A stretch of DNA of 64,000 bases, taken from assembly GCF_900099765.1 (NCBI RefSeq), contig NZ_FNDX01000011.1, positions 112,381 through 176,380 of the forward strand. Reading direction: 5' to 3'. The notes beneath the pieces are model-generated. The model saw nothing but the letters and a program-made list of their open reading frames with translations. It made no database searches and was not told the origin of the DNA. Shown piece after piece: positions 50,313-59,303 of this stretch. The DNA is from Paenibacillus typhae (GTDB lineage: Bacteria > Bacillota > Bacilli > Paenibacillales > Paenibacillaceae). The position numbers and the translations under genes are program-made. How positions within the stretch are numbered: the first letter of the stretch is position 1; each line of letters opens with the position of its first letter.

Positions 50313-51632
50313 ATGGCTTATTTCGAAACAGTGGGCAAGATCTCTTACGAGGGCAGCCGTTCCACCAACCCTTACGCATTCAAATTCTACAATCCAAAAG
50401 AAATCGTAGCCGGCAAAACGATGGAAGAGCACCTGAAATTTGCAATGGCATACTGGCATACATTAACAGCAGGCGGTTCCGATCCGTTCGGCGCTGAAAC
50501 AGCAGTCCGTTCCTGGGATAAGCTGAGCACACTGGACAAGGCTAAGGCACGTGCAGAAGCCGCTTTTGAATTCATGGAAAAGATGGACCTGCAATACTAC
50601 TGCTTCCACGACGTAGACATCGCTCCGGAAGGCGCGTCCCTGCGTGAGTTCTACAGCAACATCGACACTATCGTTGACATCCTTGAACAGGGCATGAAGG
50701 CTTCCGGCAAAAAACTGCTGTGGAACACAGCCAACATGTTCACCAACCCGCGCTTCATGCACGGTGCAGGCTCCACCTGCAATGCTGATGTGTTCGCACA
50801 CGCAGCAGCACAGGTGAAGAAGGGTCTGGAAGTTGGTAAACGTCTAGGCGCTGACAACTATGTATTCTGGGGCGGCCGTGAAGGCTACGAAACCCTGCTG
50901 AACACAGATATGTCTCTTGAGCAGGACAACATTGCCCGCCTGTTCAGCATGGCAGTAGACTACGCGAAGGAAATCGGCTTCGACGGCCAGTTCCTGATCG
51001 AGCCTAAGCCGAAAGAGCCTACCAAGCACCAATATGACTTTGACGCGGCAACCTGCATTGCTTTCCTGCAGAAATATAATCTCGAGAAGCACTTCAAGCT
51101 GAACCTTGAAGCCAACCATGCCACACTGGCAGGACACACCTTCGAGCACGAGCTGCGTGTAGCACGCATCAACGGCATGCTGGGATCGCTGGATGCGAAC
51201 CAGGGCGATCCGCTGCTGGGCTGGGATACAGATGAATTCCCTGCAAGCATCTATGATGCTACCCTGACCCTGTATGAAGTGCTGAAGAACGACGGACTCG
51301 GCAAAGGCGGTATCAACTTCGACTCCAAGGTACGCCGTCCTTCCTTCGAGCCTGAGGATCTGTTCCTGGCGCATATCTCCGGTATGGACGTTTATGCCAA
51401 GGGTCTGAAAGTGGCTGCCAAGCTGATCGAAGACCGCGTATTTGATGACTTCATCGCTAAACGCTACAGCAGCTTCACTGAAGGCGTAGGCGCCGATATC
51501 GTATCCGGCAAAGCTACTCTGGCTTCCCTTGCCGACTACGCGCTGAACAACGAAAATCCGCGTCCGAACCAGTCCGGACGTCAAGAGCTGCTCAGAGCAA
51601 CTCTGAACCAGTACATTCTTACTGTAGAGTAA
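50313..51632 (+). CDS. xylA: Xylose isomerase
   Basis: A 439-residue cytoplasmic TIM-barrel enzyme that interconverts D-xylose and D-xylulose using two divalent metal ions (Mg2+, Mn2+ or Co2+). Signatures are [20 protein letters not shown] with the catalytic His, [38 protein letters not shown] and [20 protein letters not shown] with metal ligands. The length and long N-terminal arm ([20 protein letters not shown]) fit the group II type of Bacillus and relatives. GAGGAGG precedes ATG 50313. It is the first gene of the xyl set, divergent from xylR; a strong terminator follows it and xylB lies beyond. Confidence 0.96.
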   Translation: MAYFETVGKISYEGSRSTNPYAFKFYNPKEIVAGKTMEEHLKFAMAYWHTLTAGGSDPFGAETAVRSWDKLSTLDKAKARAEAAFEFMEKMDLQYYCFHDVDIAPEGASLREFYSNIDTIVDILEQGMKASGKKLLWNTANMFTNPRFMHGAGSTCNADVFAHAAAQVKKGLEVGKRLGADNYVFWGGREGYETLLNTDMSLEQDNIARLFSMAVDYAKEIGFDGQFLIEPKPKEPTKHQYDFDAATCIAFLQKYNLEKHFKLNLEANHATLAGHTFEHELRVARINGMLGSLDANQGDPLLGWDTDEFPASIYDATLTLYEVLKNDGLGKGGINFDSKVRRPSFEPEDLFLAHISGMDVYAKGLKVAAKLIEDRVFDDFIAKRYSSFTEGVGADIVSGKATLASLADYALNNENPRPNQSGRQELLRATLNQYILTVE

Positions 51633-51689
51633 GCAGAACTGCCGGGAACCAGCGGCTCTGCCGCCGGTTCCTCTATAACTAACGCAACG

Positions 51690-51728
51690 GGGGTTGCTGA
51701 AGAAAGCATTCTTCGGCAGCCCCTTTTC
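51690..51728 (+). terminator. Intrinsic terminator between xylA and xylB
   Basis: GGGGGTTGCTGAAGAA and TTCTTCGGCAGCCCC pair with AGCA in the loop, followed by a T-run. It should reduce xylB expression relative to xylA or separate the genes entirely. Confidence 0.88.
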
Positions 51729-51771
51729 TTGTTTTAATAAATCAAATGTGCTACATATAATCAAAGAGAAC

Positions 51772-51925
51772 GCTTACGAAGCTAGTTTTGTCCGGAGCAA
51801 TTATCAGGAAGTATATACAAGCAAAACCAGGCTGATGCTTACGAAGCCAGTTTTGCCAGGAGTAATCACTAAGGAGCATATACAAGCAAAACCAGGCTTA
51901 TGCTTACGAAGTCAGTTATATTGCG
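51772..51925. repeat. 65-bp direct repeats in the xylA-xylB spacer
   Basis: GCTTACGAAG recurs at 51772, 51837 and 51902, exactly 65 bp apart; two full units and a partial third. Each full unit contains AGTTTTG on one side and CAAAACCAGGCT on the other, which can pair as a hairpin. The third unit diverges as the xylB ribosome site approaches. No open frame is involved. They lie between the xylA terminator and xylB. Confidence 0.9.
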
Positions 51926-51975
51926 AAGATTAAACAGAGAAGATTATGCTTCATATAACTTTTAGGAGGCCAACT

Positions 51976-53472
51976 ATGAAATATGTAATCGGTGTCGACC
52001 TGGGAACGAGCGCGGTTAAGACGGTACTCGTTGATCCGCAGGGAAAGGTAGCCTTTGAGCATTCGGAAGCTTATCCGCTTAGCAGACCGCAGCCGAACTG
52101 GAGCGAGCAGAATCCGGAGGATTGGGTGCAGGGAACGCTGGTCAGCCTGCGCAGGCTGATCGAAGCGTCGGGTGTTGATCCGTCGCAGGTAGACGGGCTC
52201 AGCTTCTCCGGCCAGATGCACGGGCTGGTGCTGGTGGACAGCGAGGGCAAGGTGCTGCGTCCGGCCATTCTCTGGAATGATACGCGCACTACGGCGCAGT
52301 GCCGCAAGATCGAGAAGACGCTCGGCTCGAAGCTGATCGACATCGCCAGAAACAAGGCGCTGGAAGGCTTCACACTGCCGAAGATTCTCTGGGTTCAGGA
52401 GAACGAGCCTGAAGTGCTGGAGCAGGCGCATCAGTTCCTGCTGCCTAAGGATTATGTGCGCTTCCGGCTGACCGGCGATTATGCAATGGATTACTCCGAT
52501 GCAGCCGGAACACTGCTGCTGGACGTGGGTGCGAAGCAGTGGAGCCCGGAGATTGCCGAAGCCTTCTCCCTGCCGCTGTCCCTGTGCCCGAGACTGGTGG
52601 AATCGTTCGACCAGACCGGCACGCTGCTGCCTGAGATTGCGGAAGCATCCGGTCTGCTGACTTCGACGAAGGTATTCGCCGGCGGTGCCGACAATGCCTG
52701 CGGCGCGCTGGGTGCGGGAATCCTCGGCGAAGGCCGGACCATGTGCAGTATCGGCACCTCCGGTGTTGTGCTGTCCTATGAAACCAACAAGGATCTTAAC
52801 CTCGAAGGCAAGGTTCATTTCTTCAACCACAGTGAGAAGGATGCCTTCTACATCATGGGCGTAACCCTGGCGGCAGGCCACAGTCTTACCTGGTTTAAGG
52901 AGACCTTTGCCGCAGAGAAGAGCTTTGATGAGCTTTTGTCCGGCGTTCCTTCCGTTCCGGCAGGAAGCGGCGGTCTGCTGTTCACCCCATACATCAGCGG
53001 TGAACGCACACCGCATCCGGATGCCAATATCCGCGGCAGCTTCATCGGCATGGATTCCGGCCATACACTGGCTCACTTTACACGTTCGGTGCTGGAAGGC
53101 ATCACGTTCTCGCTGCGCGAGTCGATTGAGATCGTGCGTGAATCGGGTAAAGAGATTACGGAAATCATCGCCATCGGCGGCGGTGCCAAGAATGAAGCCT
53201 GGCTGCAGATGCAGGCCGATATTTTCAATGCTTCCATCATCAAGCTGGAAAGCGAGCAGGGTCCTGCAATGGGTGCGGCTATGCTGGCAGCGTACGGCAG
53301 CGGGTGGTTCGCATCGCTGGGTGAATGCGCCGAAGCGTTCATCCGGCCGGCAGAAGTATTCAAACCGAATGAGAAAGAGGTAGCGGTCTATGACGGACTG
53401 TTTGCTCTCTACCAGGAAGTATACGGACAGACCCGCGGTCTTAACGACAGGCTGGCGGCATACCGCCAATAA
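51976..53472 (+). CDS. xylB: Xylulokinase
   Basis: A 498-residue FGGY-family kinase that phosphorylates D-xylulose to xylulose 5-phosphate with ATP, feeding the pentose phosphate pathway. The N-terminal phosphate loop is VIGVDLGTSAVKTVLVDPQG, the substrate region is FSGQMHGLVLVDSEGKVLRP, and the FGGY signature region is VAIGGGAKNEAWLQMQADIF in form (IIAIGGGAKNEAWLQM). AGGAGG lies about 8 bases before ATG 51976; an upstream ATG at 51946 lacks a site. It follows xylA across a terminator and repeat-filled spacer of 340 bp, so a separate promoter there is possible. Confidence 0.95.
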   Translation: MKYVIGVDLGTSAVKTVLVDPQGKVAFEHSEAYPLSRPQPNWSEQNPEDWVQGTLVSLRRLIEASGVDPSQVDGLSFSGQMHGLVLVDSEGKVLRPAILWNDTRTTAQCRKIEKTLGSKLIDIARNKALEGFTLPKILWVQENEPEVLEQAHQFLLPKDYVRFRLTGDYAMDYSDAAGTLLLDVGAKQWSPEIAEAFSLPLSLCPRLVESFDQTGTLLPEIAEASGLLTSTKVFAGGADNACGALGAGILGEGRTMCSIGTSGVVLSYETNKDLNLEGKVHFFNHSEKDAFYIMGVTLAAGHSLTWFKETFAAEKSFDELLSGVPSVPAGSGGLLFTPYISGERTPHPDANIRGSFIGMDSGHTLAHFTRSVLEGITFSLRESIEIVRESGKEITEIIAIGGGAKNEAWLQMQADIFNASIIKLESEQGPAMGAAMLAAYGSGWFASLGECAEAFIRPAEVFKPNEKEVAVYDGLFALYQEVYGQTRGLNDRLAAYRQ

Positions 53473-53551
53473 CAGCTGAAGCTTAGCTGCGTTAAGCGTA
53501 CGGACAGCTGATAATCACTTGAGGTTGCCATCAATAATCCTTAATATTTTT

Positions 53552-53606
53552 AGCAGAAACGGTTACTGCCTTCTCTGAAGGACGGCATAGCCGTTTCTGC
53601 TTGTTT
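53552..53606 (+). terminator. Intrinsic terminator after xylB
   Basis: AGCAGAAACGG (53552-53562) pairs with CCGTTTCTGCT (53591-53601), with further inner pairing of TACTGCC and GGCATA, then TGTTT. It ends the xyl set before the next regulator. Confidence 0.88.
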
Positions 53607-53637
53607 CCGGATATGTGTTATAGGGGGCTGAGAGCTG

Positions 53638-55182
53638 ATGATAAAAGTGCTGATTGTGGATGATGAGCCGAAGCTGAGGGAAGGACTGCGCAGCCTGATT
53701 CCATGGGAGGAGGAGGGCTATACCGTTGTAGCAACGGCAGCGAACGGATTCGAGGCGCTTGAGAAGTATAATACTTTTGCACCTAAGCTGGTTGTAGCCG
53801 ATATCCGGATGCCTGGAATGGACGGCCTGGAGCTGATTACAGAGCTGCGCAGGCAGAACGCGAAATGCCATGTGCTCATTCTCAGCGGCTATGCCGATTT
53901 TGAATATGCCAAGCGGGCGATTTCAAACCGTATTGACGGGTACCTGCTCAAGCCGGTGGATGAAGACGAGCTGATCTCTTATCTGCGGGAGATGCGTGTG
54001 ACAATCGGCCAGGAGGATATGCTGAGCGTCCTGCAGAATGTGGTGGAGGAGAACACCCGTGAGGTCTGGCTGCGCGGACTGCTCCAGCCCGGCCCCGGGG
54101 ACATCAGTCCCACGGAAGCGGCTGACAAGCTTAAGCTGCAGGGCAGTAGTGAGGTTGTGCTGCTCAGGCTTCTGAATTCCGGCAAAGGGGAGGAAGGAAA
54201 GGAAGAGCGTGTCCGCAGTGAATTGGAGCGGCATTGGCAGCCGGAGGAGGCCGAGTTCTTCAGCCTGCCGCCCTATGCCGGCCTGCTGCTGAAGGCGCCG
54301 CTGAAGGATGCAGCCGCCCGCACAGCGCTGTGGCAGGAATTAAACCGGGTTATCTCCAGGGAGGGGCTGGACTTCTATGCCGCATCCGGGGGTGCTGCTG
54401 CAGGTCCGGAACGGATTGCCGGTTCGTTTGCAGCGGCCAAAGGGCTGCTGGAGCAGGCTTTTTTCGGCCGCAGGGAGATTCTGTCCGGCGGATTTATGGA
54501 GCATTGGGCGGAAGCTGCAGTGGAGCCTGCTGATGAGCAGGGGGAGACCGGTGAGCGTGATGAGGAAATGGAGCTGCTGCTGGCAGTCGAAACAGGAAGT
54601 ACGGAAATCCTGCAGCCGCTGGTGAAGCAGATCATCGGCAAGCTGGTTGAGGCCCGGCATGACGAAGCCTACATCAAAGACAATCTGATCCGGATGATCA
54701 GCAGCACCATTGCCCGGCTGGAGGCGGCTAACCCCGAGGTGCGCGCTCTGATTAGCGGGAATGTCTCGCCGGCAAGTGAGGTATACAACAGCTTTTATCT
54801 GATGGATATTCATGAAATGGTTACAGATTATCTGGAGCACCTGGCGGGGCAGCTGAACAGCGGCGGGCGGGGCGATGAAATCAAGCGGATTACGGATCTG
54901 ATCCAGCGCCGCTATAACGAGAACCTGAAGCTTGGGATGCTGGCGCAGATTTTTAATTATAACAGCGCATATCTGGGCAAAATGTTCAAGAATCAGATCG
55001 GCGAGCACTTCAATACGTACCTGGATAAAGTGAGAATTGAGAAGGCCAAGCAGTTCCTTGCCCAGGGCATGAAGGTGTATGAAGTGGCGGAACGGGTCGG
55101 TTATATGAATGCTGATTATTTTAACGCAAAATTCCGCAAATATGTCGGTGTTTCACCAAGCGCCTTCCGCAAGGAGCAGTAA
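53638..55182 (+). CDS. YesN-type response regulator with AraC DNA-binding domain
   Basis: A 514-residue regulator with a receiver domain (VLIVDDEPKLREGLRSLIPW, phospho-Asp in VVADIRMPGMDG, Lys in YLLKPVD) and a C-terminal AraC-type helix-turn-helix (LGMLAQIFNYNSAYLGKMFK, then VYEVAERVGYMNADYFNAKF). The middle linker is unconserved. It is followed by its sensor kinase at 55297. The pair stands ahead of an LplB/LplC-like transporter, a binding protein and a GH95 enzyme, so it should activate them when the transported oligosaccharide is sensed. This is the second YesM/YesN-type pair in the window; here the regulator precedes the kinase, opposite to the order at 10814-14223. Confidence 0.92.
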   Translation: MIKVLIVDDEPKLREGLRSLIPWEEEGYTVVATAANGFEALEKYNTFAPKLVVADIRMPGMDGLELITELRRQNAKCHVLILSGYADFEYAKRAISNRIDGYLLKPVDEDELISYLREMRVTIGQEDMLSVLQNVVEENTREVWLRGLLQPGPGDISPTEAADKLKLQGSSEVVLLRLLNSGKGEEGKEERVRSELERHWQPEEAEFFSLPPYAGLLLKAPLKDAAARTALWQELNRVISREGLDFYAASGGAAAGPERIAGSFAAAKGLLEQAFFGRREILSGGFMEHWAEAAVEPADEQGETGERDEEMELLLAVETGSTEILQPLVKQIIGKLVEARHDEAYIKDNLIRMISSTIARLEAANPEVRALISGNVSPASEVYNSFYLMDIHEMVTDYLEHLAGQLNSGGRGDEIKRITDLIQRRYNENLKLGMLAQIFNYNSAYLGKMFKNQIGEHFNTYLDKVRIEKAKQFLAQGMKVYEVAERVGYMNADYFNAKFRKYVGVSPSAFRKEQ

Positions 55183-55296
55183 GCTGCGCCTACGGGCTTG
55201 CCGAACGTGAAGCACAGGTTTATGATAGACGGGCTGTTCCCCATCCGCAGCGGATGAGCGGGGCAGCCTGTTTGACATATCCGGGGGAGGATGAAG

Positions 55297-57102
55297 ATGA
55301 AGCAGCTTGTGAGCCTGATAAATAATATGAAGCTGAAGTATAAGCTGATGATGTTTTACGTGGTCGTGGTTATGATTCCGGTGTTGATTATCGGGATTAC
55401 CCTGATCAGCTATTTCCGCAACGCCGCGCTTGAGAGAGCCATTGACCAGGCAAGCAATAACGTGGAGAAAATCAAAAGCCAGATGTCCAGCAAGCTACGC
55501 GTGCCCACGGATATCTCCAATCTGCTGTTTTTTGATGATACGCTTGAAGTGCTGGTAAATACGAAGTACCCGAACATTCTGGAGCTGACCAAAGCCTATA
55601 TGGACTATACCGAGTTCAAGGAATATATGCTGCAGTACCGGGAGATTGCCAATATCCGCTTTTTTATCGATAATCCGACGCTTGTGAACAATCTGGCGAT
55701 TACTCCGCTGACCCCCGAGACGGAAGAAAGACCCTGGTTCAAGAAGGTGATGGAGACCAAGGGGATCTACTGGCTCTATATTGATGATAAAGAAGAGTTT
55801 CTCAGCACAACCAAGGGGAGCATTAACAAGCTGAGCCTGATCCGGCAGGTGTCTTACCCCGAATACAACAGCACCGGTGTCATCATGGTTCAGGTTAATC
55901 AGAATGAGCTGAATAACATGCTGTCCCAGGAGCCGTTCGAGACGATCATTACAGACGAGCAGGGATATATTGTAGCGGCCAAAAACCCTCAGCTGGTCGG
56001 CACGACGCTTGCCTCATTTGATATCGGCGTCAATCTCGAGAGCCAGACGGAAAAGGTAATCCAGACTCAGGTCAAGGGCGAGGACTCCTATGTGATCCTG
56101 GATGAGATGAGTCCCGAGCTCAGCATCAGCAAGCTGAAAATCATATCCGTCTTTGAAACCAAGAGCATTCTCAGCGGTGCGAATAAGGTCAGTGTGCTCG
56201 GTCTGCTGATTATCAGCGGGGTTCTGCTCGTTGCCCTCGTGATGGTGTATATTATCTCCCTGCTTACGACGAACCGCCTGCTGCGGCTCAGCCGGCAATT
56301 GAACCAGGTGGCACTTGGTAATCTGAACATTGTATCCCACATCGACGGTACGGATGAAATCGGCCAGCTCTCGCGCCAGTTTAATTACATGGTATCCAGC
56401 ATCAACCAGCTGATCAGCCAGGTGATTGAATCCAACGAGAAGAACAGCAGACTGGAGATTGCCCAGCGCGAGATCAAGCTGAAGATGATGGCCAGTCAGA
56501 TCCATCCGCATTTTCTGTTTAATGCTCTGGAGTCGATCCGCATGAACGCCCATCTCAAGGGTGAGAAGGAAATTGCCAATATAGTCCGGCTGCTCGGCAA
56601 GCTGATGCGCAAAAATCTGGAGGTCGGGCGGGAACGGGCTCCGCTCAAGGAAGAAATTGAGATGATCCGCTCTTACCTGGAGATCCAGAAATTCCGTTAT
56701 GAGGACCGGCTGATGTATGAGATTAACTTTGATGCCAAAGCAGCAGAGGTGCTGATTCCGCCGCTGATTATCCAGCCGCTGGTCGAGAATTCCGTCGTTC
56801 ACGGGCTGGAGAATAAAGAGGGGACTGTACATGTATATGTCAGTGTGACGATGCAGGAGAATGAAATTCAGGTCAATGTCAGCGATGACGGGGTTGGAAT
56901 GTCCAGTCAGCGCCTGGCCGAGATTATGGAAGTGATCACCAAGTCAGAGGAAGAGCAGCGGAGCCGGATCGGCATGCGCAATGTGCATCAGAGACTGGTG
57001 CTGTATTACGGGGAGCAGTATGGGCTTAAGATTGCCAGCGAGGAAGGACGGGGTACAGAAATATCTTTTTCCATCCCCAATGATAGCGATTACAAACAGT
57101 AG
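55297..57102 (+). CDS. YesM-type sensor histidine kinase
   Basis: A 601-residue membrane kinase. The first helix is at about residues 17-37 (LMMFYVVVVMIPVLIIGITL) and a second at about 295-320 (LLIISGVLLVALVMVYIISL), enclosing an extracellular sensing domain of about 250 residues. A HAMP linker (IDGTDEIGQLSRQFNYMVSS), the phospho-His block SQIHPHFLFNALESIRMNAH and the ATPase motifs VENSVVHGLENK and VSDDGVGMSSQ follow. ATG 55297 is preferred over 55291, because GGGGGAGG directly abuts the latter. It would phosphorylate the regulator at 53638 and probably reads the sugar bound outside, possibly with the lipoprotein at 59304. Confidence 0.9.
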   Translation: MKQLVSLINNMKLKYKLMMFYVVVVMIPVLIIGITLISYFRNAALERAIDQASNNVEKIKSQMSSKLRVPTDISNLLFFDDTLEVLVNTKYPNILELTKAYMDYTEFKEYMLQYREIANIRFFIDNPTLVNNLAITPLTPETEERPWFKKVMETKGIYWLYIDDKEEFLSTTKGSINKLSLIRQVSYPEYNSTGVIMVQVNQNELNNMLSQEPFETIITDEQGYIVAAKNPQLVGTTLASFDIGVNLESQTEKVIQTQVKGEDSYVILDEMSPELSISKLKIISVFETKSILSGANKVSVLGLLIISGVLLVALVMVYIISLLTTNRLLRLSRQLNQVALGNLNIVSHIDGTDEIGQLSRQFNYMVSSINQLISQVIESNEKNSRLEIAQREIKLKMMASQIHPHFLFNALESIRMNAHLKGEKEIANIVRLLGKLMRKNLEVGRERAPLKEEIEMIRSYLEIQKFRYEDRLMYEINFDAKAAEVLIPPLIIQPLVENSVVHGLENKEGTVHVYVSVTMQENEIQVNVSDDGVGMSSQRLAEIMEVITKSEEEQRSRIGMRNVHQRLVLYYGEQYGLKIASEEGRGTEISFSIPNDSDYKQ

Positions 57103-57215
57103 TTCCCCGGCTGCTGTTCAATGTCTAATTTGTATATGATTTTAGATAAAATATGTCGGGTATTCGCTTACATTTCGGTACGGTATGATATGAATATAAA
57201 AACGAAGGGGGAATA

Positions 57216-58205
57216 ATGATCGTGAAAGCGCTCACTGAAAACGGTGTTACAGCAAATGAAAGCGTAACCCCCCACCCACCTGCGAAGCGGAAAAGAAGCG
57301 GATTTTGGAGTAGTGTACTGCAGCAAAAGTACTTGTATCTCATGTCTCTTCCATTCGTTATCTGGGTATTTATTTTCAGCTATGTGCCCGTATGGGGATG
57401 GTTGATGGCATTCCAAAAATATAAACCGGCCAAGTCCTTCAGTGAACAGGAATGGGTCGGACTGGCTAACTTCAAGGAGCTTTTCCAGGATGAGCGGTTC
57501 TATCTTGTACTGAGAAATACACTGGCAATGAGTATACTCGGACTGATTGTCGGATTCGTGGTTCCCATCCTGTTTGCCGTCCTGCTCAATGAGCTGCGCG
57601 GGAGCATCTTCAAGAGAACGGTACAGACCGTATCCTACCTGCCTCACTTTGTATCCTGGGTCGTTGTCGGCGGGATTGTCTATAAGACCCTTTCCATTGA
57701 CGGAGGGATCGTGAACGATCTGCTGATCTGGATGAATGTTATTGATGAGCCGATCCAATTCATGGCCCAAGGGAAGTATTTCTGGGGAGTAGTCACCGCA
57801 GCTGATATTTGGAAAGAAACCGGCTGGAATGCGATCATCTATCTGGCAGCGATTACAGGTATTGATAAAGAGCTGTATGAAGCGGCAAAAGTGGATGGTG
57901 CAGGCAGAATCAAACAGATGTTCAATATTACGTTGCCTGGTATTCGTTCAACCATTATGGTGCTGCTAATTATGAACATCGGCCATCTGATCGGTATCGG
58001 CTTTGAGAAGCAGTTCCAGCTGCAGAACAACCTGGTTACCGATTATTCGGAAGTACTGGATTTGTATGCGCTTAAGTACGGTATTCAAATCTCACGGTTC
58101 TCTTATGGTACGGCAATCAGCATGTTCACCTCGGTAGTCAGTGTTATCCTGTTGTTCACTGCTAACGGTGTGATGAAGAAATTAACTAAAGAAAGCATCA
58201 TGTAA
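57216..58205 (+). CDS. ABC transporter permease, LplB type
   Basis: A 329-residue permease of the oligosaccharide group (LplB/YtcP relatives). It opens with a ~40-residue cytoplasmic stretch, then WVFIFSYVPVWGWLMAFQKY, typical of LplB. The coupling loop is IDKELYEAAKVDGAGRIKQM, followed by FNITLPGIRSTIMVLLIMNI. ATG 57216 follows AAGGGGGA at 5 bases; GTG 57222 is a possible alternative start. The companion LplC-type permease starts 14 bp downstream. Transport energy is expected from a shared MsmX-like ATPase, since none is encoded in the operon. The substrate should match the GH95 enzyme downstream, so a fucosylated oligosaccharide. Confidence 0.93.
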   Translation: MIVKALTENGVTANESVTPHPPAKRKRSGFWSSVLQQKYLYLMSLPFVIWVFIFSYVPVWGWLMAFQKYKPAKSFSEQEWVGLANFKELFQDERFYLVLRNTLAMSILGLIVGFVVPILFAVLLNELRGSIFKRTVQTVSYLPHFVSWVVVGGIVYKTLSIDGGIVNDLLIWMNVIDEPIQFMAQGKYFWGVVTAADIWKETGWNAIIYLAAITGIDKELYEAAKVDGAGRIKQMFNITLPGIRSTIMVLLIMNIGHLIGIGFEKQFQLQNNLVTDYSEVLDLYALKYGIQISRFSYGTAISMFTSVVSVILLFTANGVMKKLTKESIM

Positions 58206-58219
58206 GGAGGGGATCTCAG

Positions 58220-59119
58220 ATGGCTGGCAAAGCTTTTCAAATGACAAAGTCTGAACGTGCATTCGATATATTCCTGTATGTTTTTCTAACCCTTGTAATG
58301 ATCGTAACGTTGTATCCCTTCCTTAACGTGCTGGCGATTTCTTTAAATGAATCTACAGACACCGTCCGCGGCGGCATCTACATCTGGCCGAGAGCCTTCA
58401 CGCTTGAGAACTACGAACGGATATTCAGCTATACCGGCCTGATTCAAGGCTTCAAGATTTCACTTCTGCGCACGATCTCAGGTACACTTCTCGGTCTGAT
58501 CAGTGCTTCCATGCTGGCCTTTACGCTCAGCCGTCCTGAATTCAGAGCCAGAAAGTTTGTCTCGGTTTTCCTGGCCCTGACCATGTATTTCTCAGGCGGT
58601 ATGGTTCCTATGTACATTCTGATGAGAGATATGAATCTGATCGGAACGTTCTGGATTTACATCCTTCCGGGTGCGGTTTCCGCCTTTAACGTGTTCATCA
58701 TCCGTTCCTTTATGGACGGCCTGCCATTTGCTCTGCAGGAATCAGCGAAGCTGGACGGGGCAAATGACTTCAAGATTTTCTACAAAATCATCCTGCCGCT
58801 CTGTAAACCGGTGCTTGCAACCATCGCGCTGTTTCTGGCCGTAGGTCAATGGAATGAATGGTTCACAACGTATCTGTATAACGGTAATAAAGCCCACCTC
58901 ACAACACTTCAGTATGAGCTGATGAAGGTGCTGGCGACTACCAATCAGGGCAGCGGCATGGTGAATGCCAACGATATGGCCCAGCAGATGGCACAGATTT
59001 CACCTGAATCCATCAAGATGGCAATCACGATTGTTGTAACTGTACCTATTCTGGTTGTGTATCCGTTCCTGCAGAAGTATTTTGTCGGCGGTATGACACT
59101 GGGAGCTGTAAAAGCCTAG
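58220..59119 (+). CDS. ABC transporter permease, LplC/YtcP type
   Basis: A 299-residue permease. Signatures are ILYVFLTLVMIVTLYPFLNV-type first helix (IFLYVFLTLVMIVTLYPFLN), YFSGGMVPMYILMRDMNLIG, the coupling loop PFALQESAKLDGANDFKIFY and the C-terminal VVYPFLQKYFVGGMTLGAVK. The GGMVPMYI segment is characteristic of the oligosaccharide group served by LipO-like binding proteins. AAGGAGG precedes the ATG 14 bp after the LplB-type gene. The two permeases would form a heterodimer. A stem-loop follows at 59138, before the binding protein promoter. Confidence 0.93.
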   Translation: MAGKAFQMTKSERAFDIFLYVFLTLVMIVTLYPFLNVLAISLNESTDTVRGGIYIWPRAFTLENYERIFSYTGLIQGFKISLLRTISGTLLGLISASMLAFTLSRPEFRARKFVSVFLALTMYFSGGMVPMYILMRDMNLIGTFWIYILPGAVSAFNVFIIRSFMDGLPFALQESAKLDGANDFKIFYKIILPLCKPVLATIALFLAVGQWNEWFTTYLYNGNKAHLTTLQYELMKVLATTNQGSGMVNANDMAQQMAQISPESIKMAITIVVTVPILVVYPFLQKYFVGGMTLGAVKA

Positions 59120-59137
59120 ATTCCGGTTCTGGCAGCC

Positions 59138-59184
59138 GGGGAGCGTACATGCTGAGCGGACACCTCCGCCGGATTACGCTCCCC
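59138..59184 (+). terminator. Hairpin after the permease genes
   Basis: GGGGAGCGTA pairs with TACGCTCCCC, with inner GCGGA pairing to TCCGC. No T-run follows, so it may act as a transcript-end protector or weak terminator before the binding protein gene. Confidence 0.6.
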
Positions 59185-59217
59185 CAAGCTTCACCGCTTG
59201 CAGGATTTATTATTATA

Positions 59218-59248
59218 TTGATTTTGCAAGCGCTAACAAAGGTATACT
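59218..59248 (+). promoter_or_regulatory. Promoter with internal cre site before the binding-protein gene
   Basis: TTGATT (59218-59223), 19 bp, TATACT (59243-59248). Between them TGCAAGCGCTAACA at 59225-59238 matches the CcpA cre consensus at 13 of 14 positions. Binding of CcpA there would block the core promoter, so the gene should be repressed by preferred sugars. Confidence 0.75.
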
Positions 59249-59303
59249 CAGGTTAAGCCTGATATGCATAAAGGAACATACAAATTTTTAAGGGGGATTA
59301 CAA

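Noticed and set aside
51916..53469. A 517-codon open frame on the minus strand across xylB
   Set aside because: Antisense to a complete xylulokinase; no recognisable domain and no start signal.
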